Assembly (NCBI RefSeq): GCF_024137025.1
Contig: NZ_JAMYJR010000002.1
Coordinates: forward strand, 248,001-312,000
Length of the DNA stretch: 64,000 nt
Direction of reading: 5' to 3'
Origin: Paractinoplanes aksuensis
GTDB lineage: Bacteria; Actinomycetota; Actinomycetes; Mycobacteriales; Micromonosporaceae
Shown: piece by piece, positions 34,411 through 42,802 of the stretch
Numbering within the stretch: the first letter of the stretch is position 1
How the letters are laid out: the number at the start of each line of letters is the position of its first letter
Notes under the pieces: generated by a model
Seen by the model: only the letters and a program-made list of their open reading frames with translations
Database searches by the model: none
What the model was told of the DNA's origin: nothing
Program-made: the position numbers and the translations under genes

Positions 34411-35229
34411 TCACGTCCCGCTCGACCATTGTTCGTGGGCAGTCACCAGGCGCCGCCACAGCGCGGCCCGCTCGGCCCCGGTCACGTCGCCGAGAGTGAG
34501 CCCGAACAGATCACCCAGAGCAGCGAAGTACTGCTGCGGCTCGGCCAGAACCGTCCGGGTGACCGTCTCTCCGACCCGGGTCAGGGTCAGCCCGCGCAGC
34601 ACGTCGGCGCCGCCGGAGTCGCGGCGTTGCACGGTCGCCGTCCGCGCGAAAGGCGAGTCCGGCGAGTTCCACAACTGCTCGTGCCGGGCCGCGAAGGCCT
34701 CCATCGGTACGGCCGCGGGCCGGAAATCAATGCCGGCGAACCCGCCTCGCGGGTCGTGGTCGAACCGCCAGCCACCACGCTCCGCATCGGAGGGCCTCAG
34801 ACCGTACGTGAACGGTCCCTGTCGATGTTCACCCTCGGTCAGCGGGACCGGTTCGGACGGCCCGTCGCCGAGACCGACGTCCACCAACCACTGTCCTTGC
34901 GGCAGCTCGACGGTCAGCGCCAGGTGGTTGCCGTTGGCCCCGGCGTTGGGCGTGCCGTGGCGTTGCACCCCGCCGGCGTGCCGGGTGACCCGGTAGCCGA
35001 GGCTGTCGAGCAGCAACGCGAACGCCCCGTTGAGGTGGTAGCAGTAGCCGCCGCGCCCGCGCACGATCCGCTCGACCGACTCCGCCGGGTCCACGGTGGT
35101 GGCCCGCCCGAGCCAGATGTCCAGGCACTCGTACGGGATCCGGTCGGTGTGGGCCCGATGCAGCGTGCGCAGGGCGTCGGCGCTGGGCGGTGCTGCCTTC
35201 ACCCCGAGCCGGCGCAGGTAGGCGTCCAT
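34411..35229 (-). CDS. Arylamine N-acetyltransferase
   Basis: A 272-residue acetyl-CoA-dependent NAT. The catalytic triad is visible: Cys in GRGGYCYHLNGAF (about residue 63), His in GNHLALTVEL (about 102) and Asp in LVDVGLGDGPSEP (about 117). The family acetylates arylamines and hydrazines; in actinomycetes some members form amide bonds in natural products. ATG 35229 lies two bases after the methyltransferase stop, so both are probably on one transcript. Confidence 0.93.
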   Translation of the reverse strand: MDAYLRRLGVKAAPPSADALRTLHRAHTDRIPYECLDIWLGRATTVDPAESVERIVRGRGGYCYHLNGAFALLLDSLGYRVTRHAGGVQRHGTPNAGANGNHLALTVELPQGQWLVDVGLGDGPSEPVPLTEGEHRQGPFTYGLRPSDAERGGWRFDHDPRGGFAGIDFRPAAVPMEAFAARHEQLWNSPDSPFARTATVQRRDSGGADVLRGLTLTRVGETVTRTVLAEPQQYFAALGDLFGLTLGDVTGAERAALWRRLVTAHEQWSSGT

Positions 35230-35230
35230 G

Positions 35231-36037
35231 TCAGCCGGCTCGCCGGGCCGTCTGGACCATGTTGAGGTAGTACTTGCGGACCGTCCCCGCGGGCCGGGCG
35301 GCGATCATGCGGCGGATCTCGGCGAACAACGCCTGCCGTTGCGCGGCGGGCATGGCGATGTGCCCGGAGTAGGTCGACAGCAGTGTCAGGTATTGCTCGG
35401 CCGTGTAGTCCTGGCCCCAGACGTAGCGGTGCACGACCGGTTCCTCGAAGCACCCGCTGGCCCGGATCGCCTCGACGTCAGGGTCGGTGAACTTCCCGGG
35501 CGGTTCCGGGCCGTCGCTGCCGTCGCCGAGGCCGAGCCGTTCGTACACGGGTTGCACCTGGTTGAAGAAGTCGTCGGCGCCTGTCGGGCACACGTGGGTG
35601 GTGGCGACAATGGCGAGGTGCCCGCCGGGGCGCAGCAGTTGCGCGGCCCGGCGGTAGGCGACCTGGTGGTCGAGCCAGTGCCACGACGTCGCCGCCACGA
35701 CCAGGTCGAACGGTTCCGCACCGTCGGCGTCCCACTGCTCGAACGGCGACTCTACGACCTCGACCTCGCCCAGACCGGCCAGCACCCGCCGGGCCACCGC
35801 CGCCAGCTCCCGGCCCGGCTCGAGTGCCACCACGGACCAGCCGCGCGCGAGCAGCCCACGGGTGGCCTTACCGGTCCCGGCGCCGATCTCGAGCACCCGG
35901 GCGGTTGAGCTGTCGAGCCCGGTGGTGACGGCGAGGTCGTCGAACAGTCGTGCCGGATATCGTGGCCGGGCCTGTTCGTAGATATCGGCGGCGGTGTCGA
36001 ACGTCGTGGCCAACCCCGTGTACGGACCGGTCGTCAT
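35231..36037 (-). CDS. Class I SAM-dependent methyltransferase
   Basis: A 268-residue methyltransferase. Motif I VLEIGAGTGKATRGLL (about residues 48-63), acidic motif II VVALEPGRE, motif III FDLVVAATSWHWLD and the LRPGGHLAIVATTH block are all present. The YARPRYPARLF-like start places it among general small-molecule methyltransferases. Substrate unknown. Divergent from the maleylpyruvate isomerase family gene. Confidence 0.9.
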   Translation of the reverse strand: MTTGPYTGLATTFDTAADIYEQARPRYPARLFDDLAVTTGLDSSTARVLEIGAGTGKATRGLLARGWSVVALEPGRELAAVARRVLAGLGEVEVVESPFEQWDADGAEPFDLVVAATSWHWLDHQVAYRRAAQLLRPGGHLAIVATTHVCPTGADDFFNQVQPVYERLGLGDGSDGPEPPGKFTDPDVEAIRASGCFEEPVVHRYVWGQDYTAEQYLTLLSTYSGHIAMPAAQRQALFAEIRRMIAARPAGTVRKYYLNMVQTARRAG

Positions 36038-36100
36038 CGGGAGACTCCTCACGCGATAAATGGGCGGGCGGCTGCCGGGCCACGATGGTAGACACCCCGG

Positions 36101-36859
36101 GTGCAGACAACACTGAGTTTCCCCGATGTGGTGAAGCTGATCGACGAGCGTTCGCAGGCTTTCCGTACGGCCGTGGCCGCCGCGCCCAGTCTCGACGCGA
36201 CAGTGCCGTCGTGCCCCGAGTGGACGCTGCTCGATCTGGTGCGCCACCTGGGGGAGGGCCGTCAGGCCTGGGCCGCCACCGTCGCCGCCGGAGCGTCCGC
36301 GACCACGAAGGCCGTTCCGCGGGGCCCGGCCGTGCCGGACGACCGCGACGCGCTGGACGCGTGGCTGGCCACCTCGACCCAGCAGTTGCTGGACGCGCTG
36401 GCGCAGGCCGGCCCCGACCGGGGTTGCTGGACGTGGTGGGACGACGCGCAGTCGCCGCCGACCGTCGCCGCGGTGGCCCGGCACCAGTTGCAGGAGATCG
36501 CGGTCCACACGTACGACGCCCAGCTCACCGCTGGGGCCGCCCAGCCCCTGCCGGTCGAGGTGGCCGTGGACGGGGTCGACGACTTCCTGCTGACCTGCTG
36601 CTCGACGACCTCCCCGTGGCCGCACGAGCCCGCCACCATCGGCTACGACGTCACCGAGGGCCGGTCCTGGCGGGTCGACCTGTCCACCGCCGGGGCCCGC
36701 ATCGAACGGGTGCCCGCCCCCGATGCCACCGCCACTGCCTCGGGCTCGGCCAGTGACCTGGTGCTGGTCTTCTACGGCCGCCTGCCGCTCGAGACGCTGA
36801 CGACCGGCGGCGACCGGCGCGTCTTCGACCGGATCATCGCCTGGGACCCGAGCACCTAG
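36101..36859 (+). CDS. Maleylpyruvate isomerase family mycothiol-dependent enzyme
   Basis: A 252-residue member of the DinB/MDMPI fold. The metal-ligand pattern is visible: His in DLVRHLGEGRQAW (about residue 50), then Glu and His in QEIAVHTYDAQL (about 128-139). The C-terminal SCP2-like domain ends with FYGRLPLETL. In actinobacteria these enzymes use mycothiol as thiol cofactor; the exact substrate is unknown. Start GTG 36101. Confidence 0.88.
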   Translation: MQTTLSFPDVVKLIDERSQAFRTAVAAAPSLDATVPSCPEWTLLDLVRHLGEGRQAWAATVAAGASATTKAVPRGPAVPDDRDALDAWLATSTQQLLDALAQAGPDRGCWTWWDDAQSPPTVAAVARHQLQEIAVHTYDAQLTAGAAQPLPVEVAVDGVDDFLLTCCSTTSPWPHEPATIGYDVTEGRSWRVDLSTAGARIERVPAPDATATASGSASDLVLVFYGRLPLETLTTGGDRRVFDRIIAWDPST

Positions 36860-36944
36860 AACCTTGGCGATCGGCCGACCGTCTCGGGTCGGCCAAACCC
36901 CTCTGCCCGTTGTCGAGGGCCGGCCGACCCGGATACTGGCTGAG

Positions 36945-37445
36945 ATGCGGATGTTCCTGGTGCGGCACGCCATGCCGGAAGTCGACCCGGCCGTGCCGCC
37001 GGAGGCCTGGCGTCTCGGCGCGGACGGTGTGGCGGCCGCGCGCGCCCTCGATCTGCCACCGGACGCGTACCTGGTGGCCAGCACCGAGTCCAAGGCCGCC
37101 GAGACGCTGCGGGCAGCTGTCCCCGGCGGCCACGTCGGGCAGGACGCAGGTTTCGACGAGGTGCGCCGCCCCCACGAGTGGCGCGACGACCATCAGGAGC
37201 GCGCCCACGCGTACGTGCAGGGAGCGTTGCACCCCGGCTGGGAACCTCAGAGTGAGGTAGCCGCCCGGTTCACCGCCGCCGTCGCGCGTCACGCGGCCCG
37301 GGCCGGCGCTCACCCGCTCGTGGTCGGCACCCACGGCATGGCGCTGACCACCTGGCTCGCCGACCGCCGGCTGATCGCCGGCGCGCCCGGCGCGTTCTGG
37401 GCCGGCCTCGCCTTCCCCGACATCGTCACCGTCGGCCGGCCGTGA
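36945..37445 (+). CDS. Histidine phosphatase family protein (short)
   Basis: A 166-residue phosphoglycerate-mutase-like protein with a regular opening MRMFLVRHAMPEVD, where RH supplies the nucleophile His at residue 8, STESKAAETLRAA in place of the usual SDLxRAxQT, and the second His in VVGTHGMALTTWL. ATG 36945 immediately precedes the first strand. Substrate unknown. It follows the isomerase gene by about 85 bases. Confidence 0.88.
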   Translation: MRMFLVRHAMPEVDPAVPPEAWRLGADGVAAARALDLPPDAYLVASTESKAAETLRAAVPGGHVGQDAGFDEVRRPHEWRDDHQERAHAYVQGALHPGWEPQSEVAARFTAAVARHAARAGAHPLVVGTHGMALTTWLADRRLIAGAPGAFWAGLAFPDIVTVGRP

Positions 37446-37559
37446 CGGGGAACTCGCGGCTCACCCCACCCCCTCGTCGCGGTCGGCGTCACCTTGCGGC
37501 TCCGTCGTCGTCGGCGCGCGGGGACGGCGTTCCTGCTCGCCGGGTACGACAATTCCGCG

Positions 37560-38153
37560 ATGGACGTCTACTGGATCGGCGGGGGTAGCGGCGCCGGCAA
37601 GAGCACCATCGCGCGGCGGCTGGCCGCCCGGCACGGACTGCGACTGTACGACACCGACGCCGTCATGGCCGGGCACGCCCGCCGCAGCGATCCGGCGAGC
37701 AGCCCGCAGCTGGCCGCGTTCATGGCGATGAGCATGGACGAGCGGTGGCTGCGCCCGCCGGCGGTCATGCTGGACACGTTCCACTGGTTCCGCGGGGAGA
37801 GCTTCGACCTGATCCTCGACGACCTGGCCGCCCTGCCCGACGGACCGCCGGTGGTCGCCGAAGGTTTCCGGCTGCTGCCCGAACTCGTACCACAGGGGGC
37901 TCGGGCGGTGTGGCTGCTGCCGACCCCGCAGTTCCGGCGGGCCGCGTTCGACACGCGGGGCTCGACCTGGCAGATCGCCGCCCGCACCAGCGACCCCGAG
38001 CGGGCGCTGGCCGGGCTGCTCGAACGCGACGAACTGTTCACCGAACGCCTGCGCGCGCAAATCCGGGCCCGGGGCCTGAAGGCGATCGATGTCGAGCCCG
38101 GCCTGACCGAGGACGAGCTGACCGCGCTGGTCGAGGACGCGCTCGGCCTGTGA
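37560..38153 (+). CDS. P-loop kinase-like ATPase
   Basis: A 197-residue P-loop protein beginning MDVYWIGGGSGAGKSTIARR, with Walker A GGGSGAGKST at residues 7-16. It has a DTDAVM strand, a lid-like VVAEGFRLLPELV segment and a C-terminal helix. It resembles small-molecule or nucleotide kinases (shikimate/cytidylate kinase type) but no substrate motif is clear. Only seven bases separate it from the phosphotransferase gene downstream, so an operon is likely. Confidence 0.8.
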   Translation: MDVYWIGGGSGAGKSTIARRLAARHGLRLYDTDAVMAGHARRSDPASSPQLAAFMAMSMDERWLRPPAVMLDTFHWFRGESFDLILDDLAALPDGPPVVAEGFRLLPELVPQGARAVWLLPTPQFRRAAFDTRGSTWQIAARTSDPERALAGLLERDELFTERLRAQIRARGLKAIDVEPGLTEDELTALVEDALGL

Positions 38154-38160
38154 GAGTCGG

Positions 38161-39108
38161 GTGCCGGACAGCACGGATCGCCGGGGGACGATAAGGTTCC
38201 CCCGCTATGCGTATGACGTCACCCGGGCGGGGGCCGAAGTGACCGAAGCGGTCGGCCGTGTGTGGCCTCGAACCGCCCGGCTGGACGCCCCGCAGATCAT
38301 CGACCGGATCGCCGACATCACCGGTGTCCGGTTGATCCTGGAGGGTCCGGCGCCCGGCGGTGAGGTCGGCGCGGCCTTCGTCCGGTGGCCCGACGGGCGG
38401 CGTTCCGTGCTGACCGAGGGGCGTTCGCGCAGTGGCCCGCTCGTCGACCGCGCCCGCCGGGCCGGGGTGCCGACCGCCCGCCACGAACTGGCCGCGCACG
38501 TCGACGGGTCGCGTGTCATCGTCCAGCAGCGGCTGCCGGGGGCCCCGCCAGAAACTGTCGACCAGCACCTCGTACGCCAATTGGTCGCTCTCAACGACCG
38601 GCTGGCCGGGCTGCTGCTGGATGTGCCCGCGCCGAAACCCAGCGAGCTCTACCTGACCTCCGACGGGCCCGGGTTCTGCCTGCACCAGCCCCTGGCCGAA
38701 CACTCCGCCCGCACGGCGGCCCTGCTCGAACGCATCCACGCTGTCGGCGCCGCGAACGGGTCGGCGATGGTCGGCGACGACCTGGTGCACTTCGACTTCC
38801 ACCCCGGCAACGTGCTCGTCGACGACGGACGGGTGACCGGGCTGATCGACTGGGACGGCGCGACCCGCGGCGACCGCCACTTCGACCTGGTCACGCTACG
38901 GTTCTGGCTCACCGGCCGGCCCGACGAGCTGCTCGCCCCGATCGACCAGCGCCTGGCCGGCATCTCCCGGCGCCGCCGGGACGCCTACTGGGCGCACATC
39001 AGCCTGCGCATGGTCGACTGGTCCATCCGCCACCACGACGAACCGGCGGTGGAGCACTGGCTGACCGTCGCCGAATCAGGCCTGGACGGAGATCGGCGGC
39101 CGAGCTGA
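38161..39108 (+). CDS. Aminoglycoside phosphotransferase family protein
   Basis: A 315-residue APH/choline-kinase fold protein. The catalytic loop is LVHFDFHPGNVLVDD (about residues 213-227) followed by the metal-binding IDWDGATRG (about 233-241); the N-lobe is shorter and less conserved. The family phosphorylates antibiotics or small metabolites; no substrate can be assigned. Start GTG 38161, seven bases after the kinase gene stop. Confidence 0.85.
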   Translation: MPDSTDRRGTIRFPRYAYDVTRAGAEVTEAVGRVWPRTARLDAPQIIDRIADITGVRLILEGPAPGGEVGAAFVRWPDGRRSVLTEGRSRSGPLVDRARRAGVPTARHELAAHVDGSRVIVQQRLPGAPPETVDQHLVRQLVALNDRLAGLLLDVPAPKPSELYLTSDGPGFCLHQPLAEHSARTAALLERIHAVGAANGSAMVGDDLVHFDFHPGNVLVDDGRVTGLIDWDGATRGDRHFDLVTLRFWLTGRPDELLAPIDQRLAGISRRRRDAYWAHISLRMVDWSIRHHDEPAVEHWLTVAESGLDGDRRPS

Positions 39109-39131
39109 GCCGTGCGATCATTGTCGGCCTG

Positions 39132-39965
39132 ATGACCAGCACCCCCGCCCCGCTCATGTGGCGTTTCATGCTCGCGCTCTCGCGCGTGGTCGTGTTCCCG
39201 CTGTGCCGCCTGCATGTCTCCGGCGACATCCCGGCCGAGCTGCGCGCCGGCCCGCTCATCCTGGCGGCCAACCACGTCAGCCCGTTCGACCCGGTCGTGA
39301 TGACCGCGGCCTGCCACAAAGCCGGCATCGCCCCGCGCATCCTGGCCACCGGCGGCCTGTTCACCGCGCCGATCGTCGGGGCGGCGATGCGCAAGGCCGG
39401 GCACATCCGCGTCGACCGCAACACCGCCCACGTCGCCGACGCCCTGCCCGCCGCCGCCCAGGCCCTGCAGGACAGGGCGCTGGTGCTGGTCTATCCGGAA
39501 GGCCGCATCGGCCTCGACCCGTGGATGTGGCCCGAGCGCGGCAAGACCGGCGTCGCCCGCATGGCCGCCACCTCGGGCGCCCCGGTGCTGCCGGTCGCGC
39601 AGTGGGGCGCACACGCCGTCCTTCCGTACGAGACCCCGAAGCACATGCTGCGGTCCGTGCTCCGGGCCATCCGGCGCCGCCCGGTCGTGCACGTCCGCTT
39701 CGGCACCCCGGTCGACCTGACCGGGCTGTCCGGGACGGCCGGCGCCCAGGCCATGCAGGCGACCCGCCTGATCATGGACGGCATCCACGACACCCTGATC
39801 CCGCTGCGCCCCGGCGAGCTGGAGACCCCGCATTTCGTCGACGTGACCCGCGCCGTGGACATGGCTCGGGTCCGCCCCCGCCGCCCCGCCCCCGACCAGC
39901 CGGCGGCGCCGATCCCCGCCGCGCGGCACCGGCTGCGCCTGCGCCGCCGCGTCTCCCAGCGATGA
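39132..39965 (+). CDS. 1-acyl-sn-glycerol-3-phosphate acyltransferase family protein
   Basis: A 277-residue PlsC-like acyltransferase acting in phospholipid synthesis at the membrane. AANHVSPFDPVVM (about residues 48-60) holds the catalytic NHxxxxD; VYPEGRIGLD is the glycerophosphate-binding EGR motif; APVLPVAQWGAH follows. The last 40 residues are Arg/Pro-rich. ATG 39132 lies 23 bases downstream of the phosphotransferase stop. The 3' end faces the DUF6319 gene. Confidence 0.92.
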   Translation: MTSTPAPLMWRFMLALSRVVVFPLCRLHVSGDIPAELRAGPLILAANHVSPFDPVVMTAACHKAGIAPRILATGGLFTAPIVGAAMRKAGHIRVDRNTAHVADALPAAAQALQDRALVLVYPEGRIGLDPWMWPERGKTGVARMAATSGAPVLPVAQWGAHAVLPYETPKHMLRSVLRAIRRRPVVHVRFGTPVDLTGLSGTAGAQAMQATRLIMDGIHDTLIPLRPGELETPHFVDVTRAVDMARVRPRRPAPDQPAAPIPAARHRLRLRRRVSQR

Positions 39966-39990
39966 CCCGTCCCGCCGGTGCTCGACCGCG

Positions 39991-40722
39991 CTAAGGCTTC
40001 TCGGTCAGCTCGGCCAGCCGCGCCTCGACCTCGGCCAACTCGGCCCGCAACCGCCGCGCCTGCTCCTCGGCCTCGGACCGCTCGGCCGACAGGATCTGCT
40101 CCACCGCCTCGTGCACGCCGGGCACGTCGACCAGCGCCACCATCCGCAACGCCTCGGCCGGGCGGATCATGTAGGGCTTGGCCAGCACCTTCGAGCCCTG
40201 CGAAGCCGCCACCGTCCACTCGCCCTCGCCGTAGGCCAGCGTCACCGTCAGAGCGGGCGGAGGTTTCGGCTTGGCCGACCGGCCCGCCGCCTTCCGAGGC
40301 CCAGGAGCCGCCGTCACGTCATCGCCACCCTTGCGCGGCGCGGGCGCGCCCGGCTTGTCCTCGCCGGCGACCGGCGCGCCGTTCACCTTGGCCGCCTTCT
40401 TCGCCGCCGGCGCGGGCTGGTCGAGCACGAACGCCGGCCCCGGTGGGGCCACCGGCTCGGCCGGGGCGGGAGCCGGCGCGGCCTTGCGGGCCACCGCGCC
40501 CCGGGGCGCGATCTGCAGATCACCGGGGGAGAAGGGCAACTCGTCGCGCCCGAACTTCACCACCACCCACTCGTCGGACTCGGCCGGATCACCCAGCCCG
40601 ATCACCTGGCCGAGCTGCCCCGCCATCTGCCCCGCGGCCTCGGTGAACAGGACCCGGGGCTTGCGCCCGGCGGCCAGCCCGTCACGGATCGTCTGCAACT
40701 CGTCGGTGCTCAGCCCAGCCAT
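39991..40722 (-). CDS. DUF6319 family protein
   Basis: A 243-residue protein that I place in DUF6319 from memory of its two conserved ends. Residues 1-75 (LSTDELQTIRDGLAAGRKPR, FTEAAGQMAGQLGQVIGLGD, DEWVVVKFGRDELPFSP) form one domain; residues 75-155 are a Lys/Ala/Pro linker; residues 155-243 contain TVTLAYGEGEWTVAASQG followed by a long charged helix ending AELAEVEARLAELTEKP, probably a coiled coil. The basic linker suggests nucleic-acid binding, but that is inference. A LexA-like site lies 23 bases upstream. Confidence 0.75.
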   Translation of the reverse strand: MAGLSTDELQTIRDGLAAGRKPRVLFTEAAGQMAGQLGQVIGLGDPAESDEWVVVKFGRDELPFSPGDLQIAPRGAVARKAAPAPAPAEPVAPPGPAFVLDQPAPAAKKAAKVNGAPVAGEDKPGAPAPRKGGDDVTAAPGPRKAAGRSAKPKPPPALTVTLAYGEGEWTVAASQGSKVLAKPYMIRPAEALRMVALVDVPGVHEAVEQILSAERSEAEEQARRLRAELAEVEARLAELTEKP

Positions 40723-40744
40723 CGCCCCAGCCCTCCACACGCCT

Positions 40745-40760
40745 TCGAACGTTTGTATGA
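40745..40760 (-). promoter_or_regulatory. Weak LexA (SOS) box-like site
   Basis: TCGAACGTTTGTATGA resembles the actinobacterial SOS box TCGAAC-N4-GTTCGA: the left half is perfect, the right half matches four of six bases. It sits 23 bases from the DUF6319 start, in a promoter position. Confidence 0.35.
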
Positions 40761-40836
40761 CACTTCTACCAGGTGCCCCCGACAGTTCCGAGCACGGGGC
40801 AGCGGACACCCGCCCCGTTCCGGCAGCATCGGCGAG

Positions 40837-41598
40837 ATGCTGCACATCCACCACTTCGGCGACGAACACGGCACACCGGTGATCGCCCTGCACGGGCTCA
40901 CCGGCCACGGCGGCCGGTTCCGCACCCTGACCGAGAACCACCTACCAGGCGTACGGGTCCACGCGCCCGACCTGCGGGGCCACGGACAGTCCACGACCCA
41001 CCCGCCCTGGACCCTCGAACAGCACGCAGCCGACATCCTCGATGTCCTCGACCACCTCGAACTGCCCCGAGCCGTGATCGTCGGCCATTCCCTGGGCGCC
41101 ACCATCGCCGTACACCTGGCCCGGCTCGCCCCCGGCCGCGTCGAACGGCTCGTCCTGCTCGACCCCGGCATCGGCCTGCCCCCGGCCGTCGCCGAGCAAC
41201 GCGCCGACGGCGTCCTCGACCCGCCCACGTTCGACACGCCGGAACAAGCTTCGGAACAGACCGCCCGCCACTGGCCCCCGGAAGCATCCGGGCTGGTCGA
41301 CGCCGAGATCCGCGACCATCTGGTCCAGCAGATCGACGGCCGCTGGCGGTTCCGGTTCAGCGTCCCCATGGTCGCCGCGACCTACTCCGAACTGGCCCGG
41401 CCGGCGGTCACCCCACCGGCCGGCACCGATACGACCCTGGTCGTAGCGCTACGCTCCAAAGCAGTTCCACCCGGCTACGCCGGCATGTGCCGTGACGCGC
41501 TGAATAAAGACTTCCGCCTGGTCGAGCTCGACTCCGGGCACCAGGTCCACCTCGAACGCCCCGCCGAGGTGGCCGCCCTGATCACGGGCAAAGACTGA
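40837..41598 (+). CDS. Alpha/beta hydrolase
   Basis: A 253-residue serine hydrolase fold. ALHGLTGHGG (oxyanion loop HG), PDLRGHGQS, nucleophile elbow VGHSLGATIA (Ser about 94) and C-terminal His in LDSGHQVHLERP are visible. Natural substrate unknown. The last codons (ITGKD) lie in the first copy of a 17-bp triplicated repeat that carries the stop codon. Convergent with sugE. Confidence 0.9.
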   Translation: MLHIHHFGDEHGTPVIALHGLTGHGGRFRTLTENHLPGVRVHAPDLRGHGQSTTHPPWTLEQHAADILDVLDHLELPRAVIVGHSLGATIAVHLARLAPGRVERLVLLDPGIGLPPAVAEQRADGVLDPPTFDTPEQASEQTARHWPPEASGLVDAEIRDHLVQQIDGRWRFRFSVPMVAATYSELARPAVTPPAGTDTTLVVALRSKAVPPGYAGMCRDALNKDFRLVELDSGHQVHLERPAEVAALITGKD

Positions 41599-41631
41599 TC
41601 ACGGGCAAAGACTGATCACGGGCAAAGACTG
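41581..41631 (+). repeat. 17-bp direct repeat, three exact copies at a gene end
   Basis: The unit ATCACGGGCAAAGACTG occurs at 41581-41597, 41598-41614 and 41615-41631 without mismatch. Copy one is the coding end and stop of the hydrolase; copies two and three fill the gap to the convergent sugE stop, giving three stop-like TGA junctions. Confidence 0.95.
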
Positions 41632-41632
41632 A

Positions 41633-41947
41633 TCAGTGGAACAGCTTGAGCCCGACGACCCCCGCCACGACCAGCAAAAGCGACAGGATCCGCAGAATAT
41701 TGGCCGACTCGCCCAGGAACACCATCCCGGCCAGCGCCGTGCCCACCGCGCCGATACCCACCCACACCGCATAGCCCGTGCCGATGGGAATGCTCCGCAG
41801 GCTGTAACCGAGCCCGATCATCGACGCCACCAGCGCCACCACGAAGATCACGCTGGGCGTGAGACGGGTGAAGCCCTGCGAACGACCGAGCGCGACCGCC
41901 CACACCGACTCGAGAACACCAGAGACCACCAGAACGATCCAGGCCAC
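41633..41947 (-). CDS. sugE: SMR-family guanidinium exporter (SugE/Gdx)
   Basis: A 104-residue small multidrug resistance protein with four helices. The conserved Glu of helix 1 sits in GVLESVWAVALG, with the flanking Trp residues of the Gdx (guanidinium exporter) subtype, and the PIGTGYAVWVGIGAVGTAL block follows in helix 3. The protein works as an antiparallel dimer exchanging guanidinium for protons. Start GTG 41947; GAGGG at 41960-41964 is the likely ribosome site. A guanidine-III riboswitch lies directly upstream, which strongly supports the substrate assignment. Confidence 0.93.
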   Translation of the reverse strand: MAWIVLVVSGVLESVWAVALGRSQGFTRLTPSVIFVVALVASMIGLGYSLRSIPIGTGYAVWVGIGAVGTALAGMVFLGESANILRILSLLLVVAGVVGLKLFH

Positions 41948-41966
41948 GACGACACACCACCCTCAT

Positions 41967-42008
41967 GCGGTCGTCTTTGCCTGCCGGGTACGACACGTCC
42001 TCGTCCGG
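41967..42008 (-). ncRNA. Guanidine-III (mini-ykkC-III) riboswitch
   Basis: The 42-nt element reads, on the minus strand, CCGGACGAGG, then ACGTGTCGTA, CCCGG, CAGGCAAAGACGAC and CGC. This matches my memory of the guanidine-III class, whose CCGGACGAGG...CCCGG hairpin and AAGACG pseudoknot strand are invariant. The GACGA strand can pair with TCGT in the loop (pseudoknot) or with GTCGTC just before the sugE start. Pairing choice would hide or expose the ribosome site, giving translational control by guanidine. Confidence 0.88.
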
Positions 42009-42039
42009 GATAGCCGCTGCTGCGGTACCAAAACCCACG

Positions 42040-42756
42040 TTAGCAAACACACGGCGACCGGCCAGTGACGCAATACTCCCGGCCAGACGGGTCACGCAAC
42101 GTCGTCCAATCACCCTCGACCCGCCGCACGACAACCGCCCCCAGAGCAACGTGCCGCGCCACCTCCCGATCGACGTCGTCACACGCGAAATCCAGATGCA
42201 TCCCCGCCCGCGACGCCCCGACCCGCTGCAGCAGCAGCTTCAACGGCAGGCCCGTACCCCGCTCGAGATGCTCGAACTCCGGCCGGTCGGACGGCCGCCG
42301 CACCCACCCGGTCAACGCCGACCAGAACCCCGCCTCACGATCAAAATCCTCTTCCGGTACGTCGACACACACCTGATCGACCAGGCTGACCGACCCGCCC
42401 GGCCACGCCACCGGCGCCGGCCGCGTCACCTCACCCGCCCACGGCACCAGGCAGAACACCGCACCGGCGGGGGAACGCAACACCACCAGCTCACCGTCGT
42501 CGAGCAGCACCACCGCACCCAGCCCCACCGCCTCCCGAGCCGCGGCCGGCACGGACGTCACATGCAGATCCAGATGCGTACGCGGGGGAGAGGCCGCTAA
42601 AACCTGCACCCGCAGATACGCGTCCCCGTCAGCGGGCACCAACGTCGCGAAATCCCCCCGCCGCGCCGACAACGACGTGCCCGTCACCGCCAGCCAGAAC
42701 CCCTCGACCGCCCGCGACGGCGAATCCACGAACCCGGTGACCCACCGGACCTCCAC
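42040..42756 (-). CDS. VOC family protein (two glyoxalase-like domains)
   Basis: A 238-residue protein with two VOC-like halves. The N-half begins VEVRWVTGFVDSPSRAVEGF, the typical first strand-helix; the second has VDQVCVDVPEEDFDREAGFW, SRAGMHLDFACDD and a closing DPSGREYCVT motif. GTG 42756 is preferred because the family motif starts there and a GGGGGCGA site precedes it; TTG 42774 extends it by six residues. It lies upstream of the guanidine riboswitch and sugE on the same strand, ending 32 bases before the aptamer. Function unknown. Confidence 0.85.
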   Translation of the reverse strand: MEVRWVTGFVDSPSRAVEGFWLAVTGTSLSARRGDFATLVPADGDAYLRVQVLAASPPRTHLDLHVTSVPAAAREAVGLGAVVLLDDGELVVLRSPAGAVFCLVPWAGEVTRPAPVAWPGGSVSLVDQVCVDVPEEDFDREAGFWSALTGWVRRPSDRPEFEHLERGTGLPLKLLLQRVGASRAGMHLDFACDDVDREVARHVALGAVVVRRVEGDWTTLRDPSGREYCVTGRSPCVC

Positions 42757-42802
42757 AAGATCGCCCCCTGTCAAAATTCATCCACCTCGAAGGAGCAACC
42801 CG

